Positions 48,543 through 57,719 of a stretch of 64,000 nt of DNA are shown one piece after another (the first letter of the stretch is position 1; each line of letters starts with the position of its first letter). Source of the stretch: CBDATA01 sp965215615 (GTDB lineage: Bacteria > Acidobacteriota > Vicinamibacteria > Marinacidobacterales > Marinacidobacteraceae); NCBI GenBank assembly GCA_965215615.1, contig OZ244068.1, forward strand, positions 868,001-932,000. The letters are read 5' to 3'. The position numbers were made by a program, and so were the translations under genes. A model generated the notes under the pieces. That model had not been told where the DNA came from. It worked only from the letters and a program-made list of their open reading frames with translations, and ran no database searches.

Positions 48543-51116
48543 ATGATGCGCGCCACCGAATCCGTCCAGACTGCTCTCCAGCGAGCCACCGAACTCGCTG
48601 CATCCGGCCGCCATCCGGAGGTTCTTCCCGAGCATCTGCTGTTCGCGCTTCTCGAGGAGGGAAAGGGGCTCGCTGTCCGGCTGGTCGAGCGGCTGGAAAA
48701 GGATCCCCAGGCGCTCCGGAGGTCTCTCGAAACCCGGCTCGCCGCGCTTCCCACGCTCTCGCGAGAGGAAGAGCCCGCCGTGTCGCGCGGGCTGGCGGCT
48801 GTGTTTCGGAGCGCGTCGGGCGAAGCCAGAAAGCTCGGCGACGAATATGTGAGCGTCGAGCACCTGCTCCTCGCACTGATGGCGCGGACATCGGAAGCCT
48901 CGCGGATTCTCGGCGAGGCAGGAGTGGGTGCCGGAGCGCTGCGCCGGGCGGTGGAACAGATGCGCGACGGGTCGCGGGTGACGAGCGAAAACCCGGAAGC
49001 GACCCTCGAACCGCTCGAGCGGTACGGCCGGGATCTCACCGGACTGGCCGCCGGGGACAAGCTGGATCCGGTCATCGGCCGCGACGACGAGATCCGCCGC
49101 ACCATGCAGATCCTCTCCCGGCGCACCAAGAACAACCCGGTGCTGATCGGGGAGCCGGGAGTCGGCAAGACCGCGATCGCCGAAGGGCTTGCGGTTCGCA
49201 TCGTGAAAGGAGATGTTCCCGAAGGGCTTCGCGACCGGAAGGTGATCGCGCTCGACATGGGGGCGCTGATCGCCGGGGCCAAATTCCGCGGCGAATTCGA
49301 GGAGCGGCTGAAGGCGGTGCTCGGAGCGGTCCAGAAGGCGGAAGGCCGGGTGATCCTCTTCATCGACGAACTCCACACGGTGGTGGGGGCCGGGACTGGC
49401 GAGGGGGCGATGGATGCTTCCAACCTGCTGAAGCCGGCGCTGGCCCGCGGCGACCTCCATTGCATCGGCGCCACCACGCTCGATGAATACCGCAAGCACA
49501 TCGAGAAGGACGCAGCGCTCGCCCGCCGCTTCCAGACGGTCATGGTGGAGGAGCCGTCCCCCGAGACCACGATCACCATCCTGCGGGGGCTCAAGGAGCG
49601 CTACGAAGTGCACCACGGAGTCCGGATCAAGGACAGCGCGCTGATCGCCGCGGCCTCCCTTTCGCATCGGTACATTTCCGGCCGTTTTCTCCCGGACAAG
49701 GCGATCGACCTGGTGGACGAGGCGGCCGCCCGCTTGCGCACCGAAATCGACAGCGTTCCGACCGAGCTGGATCAGGTCGAGCGGGAACTGCTTTCGCTCC
49801 AGATCGAGCGCGAAGCCTTGAGGAAGGAGCGGGATTCGGCATCTTCCGAGCGCCGCGAGGAACTCGATGCCCGGATCGCCGGGCGCGAGGAGGAAGTCCG
49901 CGTGCTCCGCACCCGCTGGCAGGGCGAGAAGGACCGTCTGGCCGAAGTGCGCCGGATCCGCCGCGAACTCGAAGAGGCGGGTATCCGGATGGAGCGCGCC
50001 GAGCGCGAGGTGGATCTCGAGCAGGCCGCCGAGCTCCGGTTCGGCACGATGGCCCGTCTCCGCCGTGAGCTCGAAGAGGCGGAGGCGCGGCTCGGGGACT
50101 CCGAAGATCGCCTGCTACGCGAGGAAGTGGGAGAGCCGGATGTCGCCGCCGTCGTTTCGCGCTGGACCGGGATTCCGGTGGACCGGATCGTGGAGGGAGA
50201 GCGCCGGAAACTGCTTCGTCTCGCCGATCTGCTGCACCGCCGGGTGGTGGGCCAGGACGAGGGTGTCCAGGCGGTCGCCGACGCAGTGCTGCGCGCCCGC
50301 GCCGGAGTTCAGGATCCCGACCGGCCGCTCGGAACCTTCCTGTTCGCCGGCCCCACCGGGGTGGGCAAGACCGAGCTCGGGCGGGCGCTCGCCGCCGAAC
50401 TCTTCGACGATGAGCGGGCACTCATCCGGCTGGACATGTCGGAATACACCGAAAGGCATTCGGTAGCGCGCCTCACCGGCGCTCCGCCGGGCTATGTGGG
50501 CTACGAAGAGGGGGGCCAGCTCACCGAGGCAGTGCGCCGGCATCCGTACGCGGTGGTTCTCCTCGACGAGATCGAAAAGGCGCACCCCGAAGTCCACACC
50601 GTGCTGCTCCAGGTTCTCGACGACGGACGACTGACCGATTCCCAGGGCCGGATGGTGGACTTCCGGAACGCGATCTTCATCCTGACTTCGAATGTCGGGA
50701 GCGGGGAGATCCTCGAGATGACCGAACGGGGTGCGAGCTACGAGGAGATGCGCGACCGGGTGACGCAGGAGCTCCGGCGCTCGTTCCGGCCCGAATTCCT
50801 GAACCGGGTGGACGAGATGGTCGTCTTCCGGAGCCTCGAACGCGACCAGATCGGGAAGATCGTGGAAATCCAGTTGGACCGGCTTCGGGCCCGACTGAAA
50901 GACCAGCAGATCGCTCTCGCGGCCGATCCGGAAGCGATCCGGCTGCTCGCGAATCTCGGTTACGACCGCCTGTACGGTGCCCGCCCGGTCCGCCGTGCCA
51001 TCCAGCAGCAGGTGGAGACACCGGCGGCGCGGATGATGCTCGAAGGTTCGCTCGGTCCGCGGGCCACCTTGCGGGTGGAAGCGGAGGGGGCCGAGGTCCG
51101 GTTGGCCGCTGCCTGA
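48543..51116 (+). CDS. clpB: ATP-dependent disaggregase ClpB
   Basis: This 857-residue Hsp100 protein works with DnaK to rescue aggregated proteins. It has the double Clp_N repeat (about 1-135), AAA1 with GEPGVGKT and VILFIDELHTVVGAG, a long charged coiled-coil M-domain (about 400-520, LDQVERELLSLQIEREALRKERDS), AAA2 with GPTGVGKT and VVLLDEIEKAHP, and the C-terminal D2-small domain (NLGYDRLYGARPVRRAIQQ). The M-domain separates it from ClpA/ClpC. I chose ATG 48543, which has AAGGAG nine bases upstream; an in-frame ATG at 48504 would add 13 non-homologous residues. Confidence 0.96.
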   Translation: MMRATESVQTALQRATELAASGRHPEVLPEHLLFALLEEGKGLAVRLVERLEKDPQALRRSLETRLAALPTLSREEEPAVSRGLAAVFRSASGEARKLGDEYVSVEHLLLALMARTSEASRILGEAGVGAGALRRAVEQMRDGSRVTSENPEATLEPLERYGRDLTGLAAGDKLDPVIGRDDEIRRTMQILSRRTKNNPVLIGEPGVGKTAIAEGLAVRIVKGDVPEGLRDRKVIALDMGALIAGAKFRGEFEERLKAVLGAVQKAEGRVILFIDELHTVVGAGTGEGAMDASNLLKPALARGDLHCIGATTLDEYRKHIEKDAALARRFQTVMVEEPSPETTITILRGLKERYEVHHGVRIKDSALIAAASLSHRYISGRFLPDKAIDLVDEAAARLRTEIDSVPTELDQVERELLSLQIEREALRKERDSASSERREELDARIAGREEEVRVLRTRWQGEKDRLAEVRRIRRELEEAGIRMERAEREVDLEQAAELRFGTMARLRRELEEAEARLGDSEDRLLREEVGEPDVAAVVSRWTGIPVDRIVEGERRKLLRLADLLHRRVVGQDEGVQAVADAVLRARAGVQDPDRPLGTFLFAGPTGVGKTELGRALAAELFDDERALIRLDMSEYTERHSVARLTGAPPGYVGYEEGGQLTEAVRRHPYAVVLLDEIEKAHPEVHTVLLQVLDDGRLTDSQGRMVDFRNAIFILTSNVGSGEILEMTERGASYEEMRDRVTQELRRSFRPEFLNRVDEMVVFRSLERDQIGKIVEIQLDRLRARLKDQQIALAADPEAIRLLANLGYDRLYGARPVRRAIQQQVETPAARMMLEGSLGPRATLRVEAEGAEVRLAAA

Positions 51117-51119
51117 CGG

Positions 51120-51587
51120 TCAGTCCGCTTCCGGGCGCACGTCGTATTCCTCGGCGCGATGCATGTCGAATGCGCCGTGGTCGGGGTTCTCGGGGAAGCC
51201 GCGCAGCTCGGCGTGGCAGCGGTAGCAGACGGTGACCTCCCCGAGGCGGTGGTAGATGAGGAAGTCGAGGAGGGCGACCGCGGCGAAGACCGCGAAAGCG
51301 CCGGGAAAATCCCAGAGCGCATAGGCCACCGTGGAGAGGGCGATGGCGCTGAGGACCACCGCGCACCCCGCCTGCTGGGGCATGTCCTTCTTGCGGTAGA
51401 GGTCGTGGCTTCCGCATTGCGGACAGGCACGGAGGGGCTCGCCGGGGGTGGCGGACTCCGGGGCGACGGGCGGGTTCCCGGCCTCGCAGTGGGCGCAGGT
51501 TCCATCGGCCCTGGGCGGTGTCCAGACCGAGTAACGATCGCAGGTGTCGCAGTAGAACCCGACTTCGGGGCCGCGTCGCGCGGTCAT
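51120..51587 (-). CDS. Zinc-ribbon membrane protein, function unknown
   Basis: The 155-residue protein has CxxC pairs at Cys13/16, Cys31/34 and Cys55/58, then one or two membrane helices (AVVLSAIALSTVAYALWDF, FAVFAAVALLDFLIYHRL), then CYRCHAELRG (Cys121/124). The final part (FPENPDHGAFDMHRAEEYDV) resembles small multi-zinc-ribbon proteins seen near electron transport genes in Acidobacteriota. The name of the family is not known to me. ATG overlaps the stop of the aminotransferase gene (ATGA). Confidence 0.72.
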   Translation of the reverse strand: MTARRGPEVGFYCDTCDRYSVWTPPRADGTCAHCEAGNPPVAPESATPGEPLRACPQCGSHDLYRKKDMPQQAGCAVVLSAIALSTVAYALWDFPGAFAVFAAVALLDFLIYHRLGEVTVCYRCHAELRGFPENPDHGAFDMHRAEEYDVRPEAD

Positions 51588-52831
51588 CGGCAGCGGCGAC
51601 GGATCGCGTCGAGCGCGGCCGTGATCTCTTCTTCGGTGTTGAAGAAGTGGATGGAGAGACGGAAATCCTGCTCTCCGCGCACCGGGGAGGCGAGGATGTC
51701 CTCTTCGAGGCCCAGATCGCGGTAGAGCCCGATCGGATCACATCGGTCGGGGAGCCGCAGAACGAGGATGCCGCTGCGATCCTCCTCTGTCTCTGGCGAA
51801 GCGAGACCCAGTTCGGGAGCGCGCCGGACTTCTGCGACCGCGTATTCCACGAGCTCTTCGATTCGTGCGTGGATGCGGCGGAAGCCGATCTCTTCCATCC
51901 AGCGGACGGCCCGCGCGAAACCGGCGAAATCGGCGAGCGCCCGGGTGCCGAATTCGTAGCGGGCGGCGCTGGGGAGCAGCGTGTAGTTGCCCTCGTAATC
52001 CATGGTCTCGTGGCTGTGCGCGCCCGAAAAGCTGAGCCGCACCCGGTCGAGCGCGTCCCGGCGCACGAAGAGCGCCCCGGTCCCCTTGGGGCCGAGCAGC
52101 CACTTGTGTCCGCAGGTGGAGTAGGCATCGCAGCCGAGCTCGCCGAAGTGGGTGGGAACGAGTCCCGGCCCCTGGGCCCCGTCGAGGTGGTAGAGCGCTC
52201 CCTGTCTTCGCAAAAGCTCGCCGAGCACCGCCGATTGGTCGGTCCGGAGTTTCCGGCCGTTGTTCCGGGAGACGTGGCTGATGCTCAGGAGGCGGGTGCG
52301 CGGGGTGAGGAGGCTCCGGACTCCGGCCACGGGGTCCGTACCCGGGTTCAGGTCGATTTCGCGGATGACGATTCCGAAGCGGTCGCGGAGCACGTACCAG
52401 GGGATGACGTTGGCAGGGTGCTCGGTGTTGGAGAGGATGACCTCGTCGCCCTCGCGCCAGTCGAAGCCCCAGGCGACGATGGAAATGCCTTCCGAGGTGC
52501 TGTGGGTGAGCGCGACCTCGTCCGCCCCGGCACCGAAGGCGCGGCCCAACTGCTCCCGCAGATCGGGTTCGATCCGGGCCATCCGGGCGGCGATCTCCGG
52601 GGACGCGGGGCTCTGGTTCTGGAATCTCAGTTGCCCTTCCACTTCCTCGATGACCGCATCCGGGGAGGGGCCGATTCCTCCGGTCTGGAAGTAGCGGCTT
52701 GCGACCGAAGCCGGAATCTGCCGGCGGGCATCGGCGACCCAGCCGGGAGGGTTCGGCTGCGCGGAAGCGAGGCGGGCCACCGGAATGGCGGAAAGGCTCA
52801 GCAGAAGCCGTCGGCGTCCCTCGTCAGGCAA
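51584..52831 (-). CDS. Exported class V aminotransferase (isopenicillin N epimerase-like)
   Basis: The 415-residue PLP-dependent enzyme has HSTSEGISIVAWGF, SNTEHPANVIPWYVL, SISHVSRNNGRKL, HLDGAQGPG (Asp217) and the PLP lysine Lys243 in STCGHKWLLGPKGTG. It starts with MPDEGRRRLLLSLSAIPVARLASAQP, which looks like a Tat-type signal (RRRLLLSL), so the enzyme may be exported with its cofactor bound. The substrate is unknown; the isopenicillin N epimerase/cysteine desulfurase-like branch is suggested by sequence. Coupled to the zinc-ribbon gene downstream and overlapping the membrane-protein gene upstream by 8 bp. Confidence 0.83.
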   Translation of the reverse strand: MPDEGRRRLLLSLSAIPVARLASAQPNPPGWVADARRQIPASVASRYFQTGGIGPSPDAVIEEVEGQLRFQNQSPASPEIAARMARIEPDLREQLGRAFGAGADEVALTHSTSEGISIVAWGFDWREGDEVILSNTEHPANVIPWYVLRDRFGIVIREIDLNPGTDPVAGVRSLLTPRTRLLSISHVSRNNGRKLRTDQSAVLGELLRRQGALYHLDGAQGPGLVPTHFGELGCDAYSTCGHKWLLGPKGTGALFVRRDALDRVRLSFSGAHSHETMDYEGNYTLLPSAARYEFGTRALADFAGFARAVRWMEEIGFRRIHARIEELVEYAVAEVRRAPELGLASPETEEDRSGILVLRLPDRCDPIGLYRDLGLEEDILASPVRGEQDFRLSIHFFNTEEEITAALDAIRRRCR

Positions 52832-53576
52832 GACGGCCTCCGGTCACCATTTCGAGGAAGGCGGCGGTGAGTTCACCGAAAAGGGTGAGGATCAGCGCCA
52901 CGTAGAGCAGTCCGGTGGCCGATTGGGTGGAGCGGATACGCACGGTGCGACGGATCAGGAACGCGAGGACCACCGGGGCGAGGAGTCCGGTCACCGTCCG
53001 GAACGAAAAGAAGAGCGCGTTCGTGGAGTAGATGATGTCCTCGGGTCTCAGAAGGCGAAGGGCCTCGTATCCGCCGGTGGCGAGGATCAGCGCGACCACC
53101 GCCATCCGGGCCCACGCGCCGGCCTCCACGAGGAGCGCCCCGACCGCGAGCGGCCGGATCGAGAGGCTGGTGTCCACGAGGTACCAGTGCCCGAGCAGCA
53201 TGGTGGCGGCCACCGCTCCGAGCAGGAAGGCACCGCTTGCTCCCGCTGCCACCGCGATCAGCGGAGCCGGGGGACTCGCGAGGAGGGGCATCGAGATCGC
53301 TCCGGCGGCACCGAGTCCGGCTACCAGCAGGCCGTTTCCGGCTCGCGCCGATTTTCTGCCGAGCCAGAGCGCCGAGAGGGCGAGCGCCGCCAGCAGAACG
53401 GCTTCCGGGACTCCCCGGCCGGCGAGCGCCGCAAGTCCGAGCAGCGCGGCCGCCCCCCGCAGCGCGAACCGAAGGTAGGCGGGTGGAACCGGGTGGACCC
53501 GGTGGAGGAAACCCGCCACGAGCAGCGTCCCCACCGCCAGCCGGGATGCGAGAAGGGCAGCGGTCGCGGCGATCAA
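52824..53576 (-). CDS. Polytopic membrane protein, function unknown
   Basis: The 250-residue protein has six to seven hydrophobic helices with few charged residues, e.g. LLVAGLGAAGAISMPLLA, GAVAATMLLGHWYLVDTSLSIRPLAVGALLVEAGAW, LYVALILTLFGELTAAFLEMVTG. The GHWYLV motif in the middle, and NALFFSFRTVTGLLAPVV, are conserved-looking but I cannot name the family. It is followed by the aminotransferase and zinc-ribbon genes in one overlapping transcript. Confidence 0.65.
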   Translation of the reverse strand: MIAATAALLASRLAVGTLLVAGFLHRVHPVPPAYLRFALRGAAALLGLAALAGRGVPEAVLLAALALSALWLGRKSARAGNGLLVAGLGAAGAISMPLLASPPAPLIAVAAGASGAFLLGAVAATMLLGHWYLVDTSLSIRPLAVGALLVEAGAWARMAVVALILATGGYEALRLLRPEDIIYSTNALFFSFRTVTGLLAPVVLAFLIRRTVRIRSTQSATGLLYVALILTLFGELTAAFLEMVTGGRLA

Positions 53577-53604
53577 GGCTTTGTTACGCCGTTCTCCGCC
53601 GCGT

Positions 53605-53928
53605 TCAGACCTGGAAGGATTCTCCGCAGCCGCAGTTCGAGACGGCGTTCGGGTTGTTGAAGCGGAACCCGGCTCCCATGATGTCTTCCACGTAGTCGAT
53701 CTCGGTCCCGTCGAGCAGAGGGAGGCTCTTCTCGTCCACCAGGATCTTCACGCCGTTCTGCTCGATGACCTGGTCGCCATCGCGGGACTCCTCGTCGAGC
53801 GCGAGCTGGTACTGGAAGCCCGAGCACCCCCCGCCGACGACCCGAACCCGCAGGAGGGCGTTCGGCCGGTTGTGCTTGACCAGGAAATCGGCGACCTTGG
53901 TTGCGGCGAGGTCGGTGAGCTGAAGCAT
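53605..53928 (-). CDS. erpA: A-type iron-sulfur carrier protein (ErpA/IscA-like)
   Basis: The 107-residue protein inserts or relays Fe-S clusters. It has the three invariant cysteines of the HesB/IscA fold: Cys35 in GGGCSGFQYQL, Cys99 and Cys101 in NCGCGESFQV, plus DYVEDIMGAGFRFNNPNA. FRFNNPNA is ErpA-like. The ATG at 53928 has GGGAGAAA upstream; a longer frame to 53970 lacks homology. No isc or suf genes are close by, although several Fe-S proteins in this window would need it. Confidence 0.92.
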   Translation of the reverse strand: MLQLTDLAATKVADFLVKHNRPNALLRVRVVGGGCSGFQYQLALDEESRDGDQVIEQNGVKILVDEKSLPLLDGTEIDYVEDIMGAGFRFNNPNAVSNCGCGESFQV

Positions 53929-54065
53929 CGTTTTTTCTCCCGTGGCAGAATGTCCGGCTGACACCGACATATCGTAGCGAATCGCGCAACCTTGGAGTTC
54001 GGGCTCGCGCCCTCGGATCAGCGTTCCCGGCGCATCTCCGACCGACGCATCTCCGAAAGGATCCC

Positions 54066-54902
54066 ATGAAAATCAAGACTGATGGGCGCTCGCCCGTCGT
54101 GGATCTGCATTCCCATTCGACGGAATCCGACGGCTCGCTCAGTCCCACTGAGGTGACGGATCGCGCCGCCTGGTCCGGGGTGGGTGTATTCGCGCTCACC
54201 GATCACGACACGATGACCGGCATTCCCGAAGCTCGGGAGGCCGCTTTGCGACACGGGATGGAGTTCATCTCCGGGGTCGAGATCAGTTGCCGATACGGCC
54301 GGGAGTCGGTGCACCTGCTGGGGCTTTTCGTGGACCCCGAAGACAGGAGCCTGATCGAGATGTTCGAACAGGTCACCGAAGAGCGGCGCGAGCGGATTCG
54401 GCGGAGCTGTGCGAGGCTCCGGTCTCTCGGAGTGGAGGTTTCTTTCGAGGAGGTGGCCGCTCTCGCGAAGGGAGCTTCGATCGGCCGCCCGCACATCGCC
54501 GACGTGCTGGTCGCGAAGGGCATCACGAAGGACCGGGATGAGGCGTTCAAGCGCTACCTCGGCGACGGCAAGCCGGGTCACGTGAGCTACGGCAAGAAGG
54601 TGACCGTTTTGGCCGCGGCCCGCGCGATCCACGCCGCCGGGGGTGTGAGTTCGCTCGCGCACCCCAAGTATCTGGAACAGGAGAACGTGATCCCGATCCT
54701 CAAGGAAGGCGGAATCCGGGCGATCGAGGCCTACCATGCCGACCACTCCCCGGAGGAGCGTCGCCGCTATCTCGATATCGCGGATTCGCTAGGGCTTTTC
54801 GTCTCCGGCGGCTCTGATTTCCACACCCCCGAAAAGCACGGAAAACTCGGCTCCGAGCTCCCGTACATCCACTACGAAGAGCTGCGCCGCGCCGCCACCT
54901 GA
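54066..54902 (+). CDS. PHP-domain phosphoesterase (YciV/RNase AM-like)
   Basis: The 278-residue protein has the metal-binding motifs of the PHP superfamily: VDLHSHSTESDGSLSPTE, ALTDHDTMTGIPEA, GVEISCRYG, SIGRPHIADVLVAKG, SLAHPKYL and GGSDFHTPEKHG. This set is characteristic of the YciV/TrpH branch, which acts as a 3',5'-nucleoside bisphosphate phosphatase or 5'-3' exoribonuclease. It is divergent from the ErpA gene and overlaps the Rieske gene convergently by 31 bp. Confidence 0.88.
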   Translation: MKIKTDGRSPVVDLHSHSTESDGSLSPTEVTDRAAWSGVGVFALTDHDTMTGIPEAREAALRHGMEFISGVEISCRYGRESVHLLGLFVDPEDRSLIEMFEQVTEERRERIRRSCARLRSLGVEVSFEEVAALAKGASIGRPHIADVLVAKGITKDRDEAFKRYLGDGKPGHVSYGKKVTVLAAARAIHAAGGVSSLAHPKYLEQENVIPILKEGGIRAIEAYHADHSPEERRRYLDIADSLGLFVSGGSDFHTPEKHGKLGSELPYIHYEELRRAAT

Positions 54903-55216
54903 TCCGCCTCCGGAATCCGGACCCAGACTTCTCCGTCCCGCACCGACACCGGGTAGGCGGGGACGCGCGAGTCGGGATTCACCGGTGACTCGCCGGTGGT
55001 CAGATCGAACTGCCACAGGTGCCAGGGGCAGCGGACAACGCCTTCCACCACCTGGCCGAGATGGAGCGGGCCGCCCCGGTGGGGGCAGGTTTCGTTCAGG
55101 GCGAAGACCTTCCCGTCTTCATGGAAAAGCGCCACCCGCAGATCGCCGAAATCCACGGCCAGGGAGCCGGAGGCCTCGAGTTCGTCCAGGCGGCAGGCGC
55201 GGTGCTCTCCGTTCAA
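54872..55216 (-). CDS. Rieske-type [2Fe-2S] ferredoxin
   Basis: The 114-residue protein has both cluster-binding boxes: CPHRGGPLHLG and CPWHLWQFDLTTG, as in NirD/BphF-type Rieske ferredoxins. It has no membrane anchor, so it acts in the cytoplasm as an electron carrier. I place the start at TTG 55216, which overlaps the stop of the sugar kinase gene (TTGA) and has AGGAG eight bases upstream. Its partner oxygenase or reductase is not obvious here. Confidence 0.83.
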   Translation of the reverse strand: MNGEHRACRLDELEASGSLAVDFGDLRVALFHEDGKVFALNETCPHRGGPLHLGQVVEGVVRCPWHLWQFDLTTGESPVNPDSRVPAYPVSVRDGEVWVRIPEADQVAARRSSS

Positions 55217-56247
55217 AAGCCCGGCTCCTGGCGGAGGCCTTCGGTCGCGGTGCGGACATCCAGCACCTGGCCGCCGGCTTCGGTTGCGGCACGCGCCACC
55301 GCGGGTCGGCTCGCGGGGTCGGCCAGCGCGACCATCGTCCCTCCCGCTCCGGCACCGCACGCCTTGACTGCGAGAGCGCCGGCCTCGCGGAGCGCTGCTT
55401 CGATCCGGTCCATCGTGGGGTTCGTGACTCTTCGGGCGAGCGCCTTGCGGCCGGCCCATTCCTCGTTCAGTGCGTGGGCCGCCGCCGACCAGTCCCCGAC
55501 GAGCACCGCTTCGCGCATGTCGAGGGCCGCTTTCGCGATCCGTTCGATTCCGGCAACGGCTCCCGGTTTGCCGGCGAAAATCCGGCGGAGAACCCGGGCG
55601 TTCGAGTTGCCGGATGCGTGGGCTTCTCCGGTGAAGACCAGCACGAAGCGCTCGACCATCGGATCGTCGCCGGCGCGGCCCCAGGGCAGGGATTCGGCCC
55701 GGGTGGAAGGGCTCTCCCAATGGAGCGCGTTTGCTCCGCCGAGCGCGGCAGCGAACTGATCCTGGGCACCGGTGGCGGTTCGAAGGATGCGAACCTCGGT
55801 ATCCATCACGATCCGCGCCAATTCGGGAATGGTCCTTCCGGCCCCGGTCGCTTCGTTCAGCGCTCCGGCGATCGCGATGCCGAGCGAGGAAGAGCCTCCG
55901 AGTCCCGATCCCGGAGGAGCCGTGGTCTCGAAGCGCACCTCGCGGGGGGTTTCGGGATCGAAATGGTGAAGGAGACGGGCGGCGAGGGTGGTGAGCGGGT
56001 CTTCGAAAAGCGTTTCCAGGCGGTCGCTTCGGAGGTCCACCCGATTTTCGCTGACCACCCTCCACCGGGGAGCGGGCCGCGCTCGGGCGCGGGCGCGGAG
56101 GCTGATCGCCACGTTCACCGTCAACGCGCTCGGAAGCAGCAGGTTGACCGGCCAGATATCGAGAGTCCCCCCGGCGAGATCCACCCGGGTAGGGGCGGAC
56201 CAGGTCGTGTCGGTGGTCAGAAAGCGACTCCGACCACGGTGGCCCAC
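55213..56247 (-). CDS. GHMP-family kinase, probably acting on a sugar
   Basis: The protein has the GHMP kinase signatures: APTRVDLAGGTLDIWP at the N-terminus, PPGSGLGGSSSLGIAIAGALN (the ATP-binding motif 2), TGAQDQFAAALGGANAL and KACGAGAGGTMVALAD (motif 3). The pattern resembles D-glycero-D-manno-heptose 7-phosphate kinase or L-fucokinase-type enzymes rather than homoserine kinase. The start is uncertain: GTG at 56247 (inside the barrel gene) or CTG at 56220; homology begins at TTDTTWSAPTRVDLAGG. No ATG is available upstream of the conserved region. It is coupled to the Rieske gene downstream. Confidence 0.8.
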   Translation of the reverse strand: MGHRGRSRFLTTDTTWSAPTRVDLAGGTLDIWPVNLLLPSALTVNVAISLRARARARPAPRWRVVSENRVDLRSDRLETLFEDPLTTLAARLLHHFDPETPREVRFETTAPPGSGLGGSSSLGIAIAGALNEATGAGRTIPELARIVMDTEVRILRTATGAQDQFAAALGGANALHWESPSTRAESLPWGRAGDDPMVERFVLVFTGEAHASGNSNARVLRRIFAGKPGAVAGIERIAKAALDMREAVLVGDWSAAAHALNEEWAGRKALARRVTNPTMDRIEAALREAGALAVKACGAGAGGTMVALADPASRPAVARAATEAGGQVLDVRTATEGLRQEPGF

Positions 56248-56723
56248 CGGTTCACCGGCTCTTCCCGGAAGTCCCGCTGGTACTGGACCTCGATGTGGAT
56301 GCGCCCCACCCCGATACCGCCGATGGCAATCCCGGCGGGGCTCCCCTCGATGTCCACTTCCGGAGCGAGGACCATGGAGTAGCCGGCTCCGGCCCCGACA
56401 TAAGCGCGAATCAGCGGGGTTGGCAGGAACTCGGCGCGGAGCAGGCCGTAAGCGCGGACCGGCCAGCCGTCGTCGAGATCGCCCGGGATGGTTGCCTGGG
56501 CCACGAGGCCGGCGGAGACCGGTGCGAGCGGCAGACGGGCATCCACGCCGGTTCCCACGACCCAATTGGACGTGCCGCGATCACTCTCCCCACCGGAGCC
56601 GAATTGGATGAAGTACTGGGCGCTCGCCGGAGACGCAGCGAACGCGAGGGCGAAAGCGGGCAGCAAGCGTCGGATCGCGCGGGGGGGAAATTGCCGGAAG
56701 AGTCGGGAAACCCGGGTCTGCAT
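56217..56723 (-). CDS. Small outer-membrane beta-barrel protein
   Basis: The 168-residue protein has a signal peptide (AIRRLLPAFALAFAASPASAQ) and then alternating strands (YFIQFGSG, NWVVGTGVDARLPL, VSAGLVAQATIP, VRAYGLLRAEFLP, IRAYVGAGAGYSMV, IGGIGVGRIHIEVQYQRDF) ending RWATVVGVAF with a terminal Phe, as in OmpA/OmpX-like eight-stranded barrels. The ligand or role is not known. It overlaps the sugar-kinase gene that follows. Confidence 0.78.
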   Translation of the reverse strand: MQTRVSRLFRQFPPRAIRRLLPAFALAFAASPASAQYFIQFGSGGESDRGTSNWVVGTGVDARLPLAPVSAGLVAQATIPGDLDDGWPVRAYGLLRAEFLPTPLIRAYVGAGAGYSMVLAPEVDIEGSPAGIAIGGIGVGRIHIEVQYQRDFREEPVNRWATVVGVAF

Positions 56724-56765
56724 GCGGCGAGTATAGGCCCCGGGAACCCTCCCGGAAGAATCCTC

Positions 56766-57719
56766 TCAGAGGCGGCAGGAGCGCGGATCCCGGTCCTCGA
56801 AGCCCACGAAAGTCGGGTGCCGGAGATGGCCTCGCGGGGTGATTTCGAGGTATTCGACCACCGCGACCAGCAGGGGGCGCAGGTAGCGGATGGTGCCCTC
56901 TCCGGTGGCTCCGAAACCGGGGGGCGGGGGAGCCTCGAGTTCTCCCGACTGCTCGAGAAGCTGCTTCCTCGTCGCCTGACCGAGCCCGCTGCCGACGTTG
57001 CCGAGCCAGACCGGGCCATCCGGGCCGTAGGCTCCCACGACCAGCGAGCGAACCGGGCCGGTGCGGGTCCGGAGCAGGAGCCCGAAGATGACGCAGGAGC
57101 GGCGCGGACGCAGCTTGATCTTCAGCCAGTCGTCGCTGCGTTCGCCCGGCCGGTACCGACTGTCGCGGCGCTTTGCGACCATGCCCTCCATGCCGCGCTC
57201 GCGCATCGCCTCGAAGAAGTGGAGGCCCCGGGCGCGGAGGAGCGGATTCGGGAAGATGCGCGCCGAGCCGTCGGGCAACAGGGTTTCGAGTCGCTCCCGT
57301 CGCTCCTCGAAAGGGAGGCCGATGAGCGATTCGCCGTCGGACCAGAGCAGATCGAACGCCGCGAACCACGCCGGGGTCCGTCGGGCACCCCGCTGGATTT
57401 CCGCCTCCGAGCGCAAGCGGTTTCGCTCCATCACGAGCGGGAAGCTGGGTCGGTCGCCATCGAGCACCACGATTTCCCCGTCGAGCACGCCGGCACCGGG
57501 GATCCGGCCGAGGGCGGCGACGAGTTCGGGGAACCGGGGAGTCTGGTTTCTGAGGCTTCTGGCCTGGAGATGGACCTCGGGGCCGAAGAACGCGATCGAG
57601 CGCAGGCCGTCCCACTTGGCATCGAAACAGTGGGTCTCCGAATCGAAAGGAGTTCCCGTCCCGGCGAGCATGGGCCGGATCCCTTCGCGGAGCCAGCGGG
57701 AGGGACATGCCGGCCTCAT
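56766..57719 (-). CDS. ATP-dependent DNA ligase (LigD ligase-domain type)
   Basis: The 317-residue protein has the nucleotidyltransferase motifs of DNA ligases: CFDAKWDGLRS (motif I, adenylated Lys35), LDGEIVVLDGDRPSF (motif III), FAAFDLLWSDGESLIGLPFEERR (motif IIIa), EGMVAKRRDSRYRPGERSDDWLKIK (motifs IV-V), and the OB-fold with the C-terminal TFVGFEDRDP. It lacks the polymerase and phosphoesterase domains of full LigD, so it is a stand-alone LigC/D-type ligase. Its ATG shares one base with the ku stop (TGATG), so the two form a non-homologous end-joining operon. Confidence 0.92.
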   Translation of the reverse strand: MRPACPSRWLREGIRPMLAGTGTPFDSETHCFDAKWDGLRSIAFFGPEVHLQARSLRNQTPRFPELVAALGRIPGAGVLDGEIVVLDGDRPSFPLVMERNRLRSEAEIQRGARRTPAWFAAFDLLWSDGESLIGLPFEERRERLETLLPDGSARIFPNPLLRARGLHFFEAMRERGMEGMVAKRRDSRYRPGERSDDWLKIKLRPRRSCVIFGLLLRTRTGPVRSLVVGAYGPDGPVWLGNVGSGLGQATRKQLLEQSGELEAPPPPGFGATGEGTIRYLRPLLVAVVEYLEITPRGHLRHPTFVGFEDRDPRSCRL

